From: Corallococcus sp. AS-1-6
GTDB lineage: Bacteria; Myxococcota; Myxococcia; Myxococcales; Myxococcaceae
Direction of reading: 5' to 3'
Length of the DNA: 64,000 bases
NCBI RefSeq assembly: GCF_020037015.1
Contig: NZ_JAIQDE010000037.1
Coordinates: forward strand, 17,718 to 81,717
In this document: one piece after another, positions 58,857-64,000 of the stretch
Numbering within the stretch: position 1 is the first letter of the stretch
Layout: each line of letters begins with the position of its first letter
The notes under the pieces: generated by a model
Databases searched by the model: none
What the model was told of the DNA's origin: nothing
The model's input: only the letters and a program-made list of their open reading frames with translations
Translations under genes and position numbers: made by a program

Positions 58857-59963
58857 ATGACCCTTCACTTCCCCTCGTCCATGCCCCGGTTCGTCCGCGC
58901 GAGCGTGTTGTCCGCGCTGACCTTCACCCTCATCCCCGCCTGCGGTGAGGACACCTCGTCCAACCCGACGACGCTGTCCGTCACGGAGCGTCAGGAGTTG
59001 AACCAGCGGATCTCCGAGCTGGAGGCGGAGGTCACGCGGCTGGAGGGGCAGCTCGCCGAGCAGCAGCAGCAGCAGGGCGCGACGGAGCAGGAGAAGCAGG
59101 CCCTGTCCACGGAGCTTGGAAGCTTGAAGCAGCAGCTCGCCGAAGCCCGCGAGCTGCTCGCGTCCCAGGACTGGGATGGCGTGCTCGTGAAGCTGGAGGC
59201 GGCGCAGGGCGAGGTGGAACGGCTGAAGGGGGTGCTCGCCGCCACGGATGGCGCCCTGTCGCTCAACGCGGGGCTGGTCTTCGGTAGCGCGCCCTTCGCG
59301 CTGGACCAGACCTTCACGACCGCGGGAGGCGACAGCCTCAGGTTCACGGAGCTGCGCTACTGGCTGTCCAACGTCAAGCTGCGCAAGCAGGACGGCACGA
59401 AGGTGGCCCTCGCGAACAGCTATCACCTGCTCGAGGTCATCAAGGCACAGGCCGTGGATGGGACGTCGTCCCCCGCGACGCTGCCCGCCAACCGCCGCGA
59501 GCAGGTGGACATGGTGGCGGTGCCCGCCGGCGTCTACACGGGCATCGAGTTCAGCATTGGCGTGGACCCCACCTACAACGACGACCTCAGCCGGCAGGCG
59601 GGAGAGCTGCACGTCCTCAAGAACATGACGTCCTCCGCCTGGATGTGGTTCACCAGCTACATCTTCACCAAGACGAAGGGCCAGTACGTCAAGGTGGATG
59701 GCACCAGCGACACCTTCGCGTGGGAGACGGGCACCAACGCCGACTACCGCACGGTGAACCTGGACTTCACCGCTCCGGTCACCGTCAATTCGCAGAAGCA
59801 GGTGAAGGTGAACCTGCGGGCGGACGTGGCCGCGCTGTTCACGTCGCTCAGCCCCCGCACCACGCCCACCATCAACGCGAGCAGCGCCACGGAGCGCGCG
59901 ACGCTGTCGGATGGCTTCAAGGCCATGTTCTCGGTGGTGTCCGTGGACAACTCCAACCGATGA
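58857..59963 (+). CDS. MbnP-like lipoprotein with N-terminal coiled coil
   Basis: 368 residues. The leader ends LIPAC (lipobox). Residues ~42-130 are a Glu/Gln/Leu-rich coiled coil (ELNQRISELEAEVTRLEGQLAEQ) not found in ordinary MbnP proteins. The MbnP-like body follows, with LRFTELRYWLSNVKLR, LLEVIKAQ, VPAGVYTGIEFSIGVDP and WMWFTSYIFTKTKGQYVKVDG. In methanotrophs MbnP is a copper-linked partner whose Trp is oxidised to kynurenine by the di-heme enzyme MbnH. Here an MbnH-like gene starts in the stop codon of this one (ATGA). Several Trp are available (WMWF, YW). The start could also be ATG 58881. Confidence 0.82.
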   Translation: MTLHFPSSMPRFVRASVLSALTFTLIPACGEDTSSNPTTLSVTERQELNQRISELEAEVTRLEGQLAEQQQQQGATEQEKQALSTELGSLKQQLAEARELLASQDWDGVLVKLEAAQGEVERLKGVLAATDGALSLNAGLVFGSAPFALDQTFTTAGGDSLRFTELRYWLSNVKLRKQDGTKVALANSYHLLEVIKAQAVDGTSSPATLPANRREQVDMVAVPAGVYTGIEFSIGVDPTYNDDLSRQAGELHVLKNMTSSAWMWFTSYIFTKTKGQYVKVDGTSDTFAWETGTNADYRTVNLDFTAPVTVNSQKQVKVNLRADVAALFTSLSPRTTPTINASSATERATLSDGFKAMFSVVSVDNSNR

Positions 59964-61030
59964 ACCGTCACACGCTCCGGCATGCGGCCTGGGGGCTGTC
60001 GACGCTGCTGCTGGGGGCGTGCGGTGGAGGCCCGGAGGCGCTGCCCCCCGGGTCTTCGCCGGAGGTCCTGCCCGTGGGCTTCACCTTCCTGCCCCAGCCC
60101 GAGGACAACCCTCTGACCCAGGAGGGCGTCGAGCTGGGGCGGTGGCTGTTTCACGCGCCGCGCTTGTCCGGCAACGGCCAGGTGTCGTGCGCGACGTGCC
60201 ATGTGCAGGAGCACGGCTTCTCCGACGGCGTGGCGCGCTCCACGGCGGGAGTGACGCAGCATCCCCTCTCACGCCATACCCCTGCGCTCGTCAACCTCGC
60301 CTGGATGGAAGGACTCTTCTGGGACGGGGGCGCGAAGAACCTGGAGTCGCTGTCGCTGGCGCCCCTCACGCAAGCGGATGAGATGGGCCAGGCCGACCTG
60401 GAGGGGATGATGGCGGGCCTCTCCGCGGATCCAGACGTGGTGCGCCGGTTCGAGGCCGCGTTCGGCCCTGGGGAGCCCACCCTGGGGAAGCTGCTGCGGG
60501 GGCTGGCGCAGTACGAACGCACCCTCGTGTCCGCGCGGTCCCGCTATGACCGCTGGCGGCGGGGGGAGCCGGGCGCCTTCTTGACGGAGCAGGAGTCCCG
60601 AGGCCTGGCGCTCGTACGGCAGCGCTGCACGCCCTGTCACGACTCTGAACTCTTCACGGACAACGCCTTCCACAACAACGGCCTGGACGAGCGCTTCGGG
60701 CAGGGCGAGGACGTGTCGCGCGGACGGGGACGCGTCACGCTGAGGGACGAGGACGCGGGGCGGTACAAGACGCCGACCCTGCGCAACGTGGCCGTCACCG
60801 CGCCCTACATGCACGATGGGCGCTTCGCGACGCTGGAGGCCGTCCTCCTGCACTACCGGGGAGGCATGGTGCGCTCCGCGACGCTGGACGGCGCCTTCTT
60901 GCGTGAGGGACAGGCCCCCGGCGTGACCCTGGACGACGCGGAGGCGGAGGCGGTGCTCGCCTTCCTCCACGCGCTGACGGACGAAGCCTTCCTCTCGGAC
61001 CCCTCCCTGGGACCGCCCGACGCGCCATGA
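59960..61030 (+). CDS. MbnH-like di-heme enzyme (bCcp/MauG superfamily) lipoprotein
   Basis: 356 residues. The leader ends LLLGAC (lipobox). Two haem sites, CATCH and CTPCH, are ~160 residues apart. NLAWMEGLFWDGGAKNLESLSLAPL and YKTPTLRNVAVTAPYMHDG are superfamily signatures. MbnH enzymes reach a bis-Fe(IV) state and oxidise a tryptophan on MbnP. The overlap with the MbnP-like gene (ATGA) makes that pairing likely. It differs from the peroxidase at 48613 in gene context. No methanobactin precursor or biosynthesis gene is near. Confidence 0.85.
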   Translation: MNRHTLRHAAWGLSTLLLGACGGGPEALPPGSSPEVLPVGFTFLPQPEDNPLTQEGVELGRWLFHAPRLSGNGQVSCATCHVQEHGFSDGVARSTAGVTQHPLSRHTPALVNLAWMEGLFWDGGAKNLESLSLAPLTQADEMGQADLEGMMAGLSADPDVVRRFEAAFGPGEPTLGKLLRGLAQYERTLVSARSRYDRWRRGEPGAFLTEQESRGLALVRQRCTPCHDSELFTDNAFHNNGLDERFGQGEDVSRGRGRVTLRDEDAGRYKTPTLRNVAVTAPYMHDGRFATLEAVLLHYRGGMVRSATLDGAFLREGQAPGVTLDDAEAEAVLAFLHALTDEAFLSDPSLGPPDAP

Positions 61031-61073
61031 GGCGCGAGGGCTCGGGGAGAGGTTCTCCTTGTCGTGCTCGCGC

Positions 61074-61103
61074 GCTGGCCTCCATCGGCTCTCCATGGCC
61101 AGC
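61074..61103. terminator. Weak inverted repeat between convergent genes
   Basis: GCTGGCC and GGCCAGC pair perfectly with a 16-base loop, between the MbnH-like gene and the convergent esterase gene. This is the expected place for a shared terminator, but the loop is long. Confidence 0.35.
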
Positions 61104-61159
61104 TCCCGGGCGCCGGGCTTCGCAACCCGCCAGCTCCACCCGCGCGTCCCGCGTCAGGC

Positions 61160-62056
61160 TCATCTCACGAGGAAGTCGGCCAGCGACGACACGTCTGACG
61201 CGCAGTGCCCGCCATAGAGCGGGTGCCACTCGGTCCTGACGCCGCGCTGACGGGCCAGGTCGGCGAGCCGCTCGGTGCCTTCGTAGTTGCCGTAGGCATC
61301 GTAGAGGCCGCAGGAGAGGTAGAGCTCCGGATGGTCCGGCCCCGCTTGCGCGGCCAGGTGCAGGGGCGAGACGCGGCGCCACTCGGCTTCGTCCGCCACG
61401 TACCTGCGCGCCATCCACCAGACGCCGAACACGATCTTCGGATCGGCCCCGGTGCGCTCCATCGAGGCCTTGATCGTGTCGAAGGAGGAGAACGGGGTGT
61501 CGGTGTAGACGCCCGGACAGAGCGCCGCGACCTTCGCGAACCGCTCCGGATGGGAAAGGCCCGCGACCAGGACGTTGAGCCCACCCATCGACTCCCCCAG
61601 CAGCATCCGCCGCCGGGGGCGCCCCGCCTGCGCTTCAATCGCAGGCAGACGTGACATGAAGTCATCGAGCAGGCCGCTGTCCTGCTGTCTGCCTTTCGGA
61701 GTCAGGAGCCACGTCGAGCCGTAGGAGACCGTGACGACCGTGGGAGGCAGGGCTCCGGCGGCTTGCCATCGCGCCTGAAGCATTCCGGTGAAGTAGGTGT
61801 CGTCGTTCCAGACGGTCTCGTCGAGGTTGCGCCCGTGGAGGTGATAGACGACGTCGCCGTTGGTGCCCCCGGCGGCCGTGTTGATGCAGTAGCGCAGGGG
61901 CCCTTGCGCGTCGCACTGCTGATTCGCGGGCGTGAACGAGGCTCGCTGGTCGCCGCGGCTGCGCGTGAGCCGCGTCCACGTGAACCCGAGCGCGATTGAA
62001 AGCAAGACAGCGGGCAGCAGGTATCGAACCCGCCGTCCAGGGCGAGGCATGGTCAT
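61160..62056 (-). CDS. Esterase D/PHB-depolymerase-like alpha/beta hydrolase, membrane-anchored or exported
   Basis: 298 residues. A basic start and hydrophobic helix (YLLPAVLLSIALGFTW) act as signal anchor or signal peptide. The hydrolase fold has VVYHLHGRNLDETVW, nucleophile Ser in GESMGG and candidate Asp/His in SCGLYDAYGNYEG and LYGGHCASD. It resembles esterase D / antigen 85-type enzymes that act on acyl esters. It lies 58 bases downstream of the SEDS-like gene on the same strand and may be the third gene of the padR operon. A small hairpin (62086-62100, GCCGTT-GAG-AACGGC) lies between the two and could weaken read-through. Confidence 0.8.
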   Translation of the reverse strand: MTMPRPGRRVRYLLPAVLLSIALGFTWTRLTRSRGDQRASFTPANQQCDAQGPLRYCINTAAGGTNGDVVYHLHGRNLDETVWNDDTYFTGMLQARWQAAGALPPTVVTVSYGSTWLLTPKGRQQDSGLLDDFMSRLPAIEAQAGRPRRRMLLGESMGGLNVLVAGLSHPERFAKVAALCPGVYTDTPFSSFDTIKASMERTGADPKIVFGVWWMARRYVADEAEWRRVSPLHLAAQAGPDHPELYLSCGLYDAYGNYEGTERLADLARQRGVRTEWHPLYGGHCASDVSSLADFLVR

Positions 62057-62114
62057 GGTCAGGTATCCGTTGGGGAGGCGTTCCCGCCGTTGAGAACGGC
62101 CTCGCGAATGGCGG

Positions 62115-63227
62115 CTAGGCGAGCGCGATTCTGGAATGGGTGTCGCGCGAAGCCCGCGGCTCGTCGGTCGGGGCGGTCGCGGAGTTGCTCCGCGCGCTCA
62201 CCGGCCTCGGCAGGGTCGAAAGGCTCAGGACATAGCCGAGGATCGCGCTGCCGCCGTAGCCCACGACCGGTGTCGGGTGATTGCCAAGCGCGGCGGCGAT
62301 GATGGCCGCAAGCCAGGCAGTCCCGAAGGCGAGGCAGGTCGCGCGGCCGTCCTCGTCACAGGACCTACCGATGATCACGGGGACGAGCAGCAGGGCCGAC
62401 CCGGCCACGACCGCCAGCCCGGCGAGGGCATGGACCGAGAAGGACGAAAAGAGGACCTGGTCGACGAAGGGTGCGGCGGGAAGCGCGTCGGGGCGCAGCA
62501 GCGTCACTCCGAACGCCAGGAGGCTGGCCGTGAAAGCCACACACGCCGGCCGGTCCGCGCGCGCCGCCGCGATGGTCGCCAGCGTCGCTGTCATCATGGC
62601 CGCCATCGCACGGTCGGGCTGGAGCGCCATGGCCAGCGCGGCAACGATGATCCCCGTCGTCGCGAGCGGGGTGCGCGTCCGGGAGAAGCCGGCGAGCATG
62701 AGCGGAAGAAGGACGAGGCTCGGTTGCACGATGACACCGCCGAGCTTGACCCATCGCGCTGCCCCCTCGACGCGGAGGCCGAAGAAGGCGGTGGCGAGCA
62801 GCAGGCCCGAGAGGCCGAGAATCAGGGCTCCGGACAAATGCCCGACCGCCGCCGGGATGCGGCGGATGAGAGCCAGCAGGAGAAGACCGAGGACGAGCGC
62901 GCCAGCGTTGACGCCGAGGTAGCGGACAGGCGCGCCTGCAAGCGTCAGGTAGATGAGCCCCATCGCGACCGCGCCGACCGCGCAGAGCGCACCGGCGGCA
63001 CGCGGGCCGTGCAACGCGCTGAAGGGCTGCACCAGGAGCATGCCGAGGGCACGCGGCGCCAGGCCGAGGACGCTCGCGAGCGCGAACGACAAGGCCTGGG
63101 TGTCGTCGGGGATTGCCGCGACCTCGTGGCGGATGGCCAGTCCCCAGTCGCGCAGCCGCGGTGGCAGGAGGAACTCCAGGGCGCGGCACAGCAGGTCCGC
63201 GGCAAGTCGTTGGACGCGGACGCTCAT
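62115..63227 (-). CDS. FtsW/RodA (SEDS)-like membrane protein, PadR-linked
   Basis: 370 residues. Residues 1-~65 are soluble and amphipathic (LLCRALEFLLPPRLRDWGLAI, RHEVAAIPDD), like the prefix domains of PadR-linked membrane proteins. About nine or ten membrane helices follow. Three segments match conserved SEDS motifs: GAARWVKLGGVIVQPS (155-170), QPDRAMAA (203-210) and VVGYGGSAILGYVLSL (321-336). D256 (FVDQ) lies near the catalytic Asp position. SEDS proteins polymerise peptidoglycan with a class B PBP. The loops here are degenerate, so activity is uncertain. The ATG at 63227 overlaps the PadR stop (ATGA). No PBP gene is nearby. Confidence 0.65.
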   Translation of the reverse strand: MSVRVQRLAADLLCRALEFLLPPRLRDWGLAIRHEVAAIPDDTQALSFALASVLGLAPRALGMLLVQPFSALHGPRAAGALCAVGAVAMGLIYLTLAGAPVRYLGVNAGALVLGLLLLALIRRIPAAVGHLSGALILGLSGLLLATAFFGLRVEGAARWVKLGGVIVQPSLVLLPLMLAGFSRTRTPLATTGIIVAALAMALQPDRAMAAMMTATLATIAAARADRPACVAFTASLLAFGVTLLRPDALPAAPFVDQVLFSSFSVHALAGLAVVAGSALLLVPVIIGRSCDEDGRATCLAFGTAWLAAIIAAALGNHPTPVVGYGGSAILGYVLSLSTLPRPVSARSNSATAPTDEPRASRDTHSRIALA

Positions 63228-63535
63228 GTGGGGACCTCGCGGAGGCCGGAGCGAGCAGCCACCTTGCGGTCTGGCGGATTGTCGCGCGCGAGCTGGACCC
63301 CGGTCCGGGTCAGGCGGTAGGCGTGCCGTGGCGGCCGACCGCCCTCGGACGGCTGCTGCCACTCGGCTTCGAGATAGCCCTGGGCTTCGAGGCGGATCAG
63401 CAGCGGATAGAGCGTGCCCGACTTCACGCCGGCAAGTCGGCACAGCTCATACCCATGCGACCAGCCCGAGCCCGCATCCAGCAGTGCGGCAAGGACGGCG
63501 CGGGCGTGACTCGACAACGCGCGTGTTCGTGGCAT
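63224..63535 (-). CDS. PadR-family transcriptional regulator
   Basis: 103 residues. The winged helix includes HARAVLAALLDAGSGWSHGYEL, GVKSGTLYPLLIRLEAQGYLE and EWQQPSEGGRPPRHAYRLT, the PadR core. The short C-terminus marks it as the small (subfamily 2-like) kind, which usually represses its own operon until a ligand or membrane stress relieves it. No ribosome site precedes the ATG at 63535, and the expected transcription start coincides with it, so the mRNA is probably leaderless. A perfect palindrome just upstream is the probable operator. It is coupled to the SEDS-like gene. Confidence 0.9.
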   Translation of the reverse strand: MPRTRALSSHARAVLAALLDAGSGWSHGYELCRLAGVKSGTLYPLLIRLEAQGYLEAEWQQPSEGGRPPRHAYRLTRTGVQLARDNPPDRKVAARSGLREVPT

Positions 63536-63540
63536 GGCTA

Positions 63541-63562
63541 TAAATCTACCTATGTAGATTTA
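63541..63562. promoter_or_regulatory. Perfect 9-4-9 operator in front of padR
   Basis: TAAATCTAC-CTAT-GTAGATTTA is perfectly symmetrical and AT-rich in a GC-rich region, 5 bases upstream of the padR ATG. It overlaps the -10 box and the spacer, so a bound PadR dimer would block its own promoter. It could also affect the rightward gene at 63678. Confidence 0.75.
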
Positions 63563-63569
63563 AAGTCAA
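63543..63569 (-). promoter_or_regulatory. Candidate leaderless promoter of the padR operon
   Basis: Leftward, TTGACT (63569-63564, five of six matches) and TAGATT (63548-63543, five of six matches to TATAAT) are separated by 15 bases; a -10 box GATTTA at 17-base spacing is an alternative. The expected start lies at or within a few bases of the padR ATG, giving a leaderless or near-leaderless transcript. Confidence 0.55.
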
Positions 63570-63677
63570 GACCTCCGGAGCGCACCCCGGGTGACCTCCG
63601 CCATCCAGCAGGCGCCGGGCTGAACGAAACGTCAGACGTGTGGCCTTTGCTCTCCTCGGTGGTGGCTCTCACAGGGG

Positions 63678-64000
63678 ATGCGGATGACGCGAAGTGGAGT
63701 TGTCTGGCTGTGGCTGCTGTTGCCAGGGGCAGCATGGGCCGAGGACGCCCCGCAGGTGCCGACAGTCGAGGAGGAACGGCGCCCACTGGACGAGACATGG
63801 CGCAACCTGCTGCGCGTGGAGATGACGTCGTTGTCCTTCCTGCCGCGTGCGGGAGTGGGCACGCATGAGGTCTTCCTCCAGGTGGAGCCCACCCTTGTCT
63901 TCGAGCGAGGCGCTGAGTTCGGACTCAACCTGGGCGCTCCGGTGCGGCTGCGCCTGTGGGGTGAAGGCACGGGCCTCGTGAGGAGGGAGGACTGGGACAG
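63678..64000 (+). CDS. Exported protein, N-terminal part (runs off window)
   Basis: The first 107 codons of a gene whose 3' end is outside the window. It starts MRMTRSGVVWLWLLLPGAAWA, a signal peptide with a clear AWA cleavage site. The mature part has a short acidic stretch, then WRNLLRVEMTSLSFLPRAGVGTHE and alternating hydrophobic strands (VFLQVEPTLVF, FGLNLGAPVRLRLW), suggesting an outer-membrane beta-barrel. ATG 63684 is a second possible start. It is divergent from padR and may be influenced by the same operator. The family cannot be named from this part. Confidence 0.75.
   Translation, partial: MRMTRSGVVWLWLLLPGAAWAEDAPQVPTVEEERRPLDETWRNLLRVEMTSLSFLPRAGVGTHEVFLQVEPTLVFERGAEFGLNLGAPVRLRLWGEGTGLVRREDWD

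Noticed and set aside
58857..61030. Methanobactin biosynthesis locus
   Set aside because: Only the MbnP/MbnH-like pair is present; no precursor peptide, MbnB/MbnC or exporter gene is nearby.
48613..61030. Two di-heme peroxidase-like genes as one duplicated unit
   Set aside because: They differ in flanking genes, strand and sequence detail; only the second is coupled to an MbnP-like gene.

Overview
The window is a very GC-rich, densely packed bacterial chromosome segment. It most resembles a myxobacterium of the Cystobacterineae (Myxococcus/Corallococcus-like). The evidence is two copies of the myxobacterial DUF2378/TIGR02265 family, two large Ser/Thr kinases with HRD-type loops, an abundance of lipoproteins, many GTG starts and frequent 4-base ATGA/GTGA gene overlaps. 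No rRNA, tRNA, CRISPR array, insertion sequence or phage gene was recognised.

Layout. 1-2640: a histidine kinase / response regulator / REC-PAS-kinase operon. 2647-4132: YidD, a DUF4177-like protein and an EcsC-family protein. 4189-7150: a sugar ABC importer (binding lipoprotein plus two permeases) without an ATPase; a lone MalK/UgpC-type ATPase lies at 39850. 7153-7730: a ParE/RelE toxin-antitoxin pair. 7797-11574: an NAD(P)-binding protein, a phospholipase D-like lipoprotein and a YCII/ECF42 sigma-factor pair. 11623-12942: a putative M91-type zinc protease with a coiled-coil insert. 12955-19841: glutathione reductase, a 1182-residue kinase-ATPase, a zinc-ribbon methyltransferase and an SDR lacking its tyrosine. 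19909-24065: a decayed beta-keto acid cleavage enzyme gene and two DUF2378 genes flanking an unknown 755-residue gene. 24047-27602: a lipid operon (cNMP-binding patatin, KAS III-like enzyme, acyltransferase). 27690-33703: an RND efflux operon.

34064-40863: two small lipoproteins (one with a JAMM motif), an octaheme cytochrome, a hydrolase, DUF427, an MpaB-like protein and the ABC ATPase. 40865-44919: the most unusual cluster. It encodes a 60-residue acidic peptide followed by a strong hairpin, a glycosyltransferase-radical SAM/SPASM fusion, a six-repeat propeller-like protein and a nucleotidyltransferase-like protein. 45135-61030: mostly envelope and redox genes (kelch lipoprotein, M24 peptidase, di-heme peroxidase, subtilase, Ser/Thr kinase, RDD protein, VanB-like reductase, hemerythrin, SIMPL protein) ending in an MbnP/MbnH-type pair. 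61160-63535: a PadR regulator, an FtsW/RodA-like membrane protein and an esterase, under an operator-overlapped and probably leaderless promoter. An exported protein gene runs off the right edge.

The most promising undescribed material is the glycosyltransferase-radical SAM cluster, the PadR/SEDS-like operon, the M91-like and JAMM-like proteins, and the patatin/KAS III/acyltransferase operon. Assignments rest on motif reading by eye; no database search was run.
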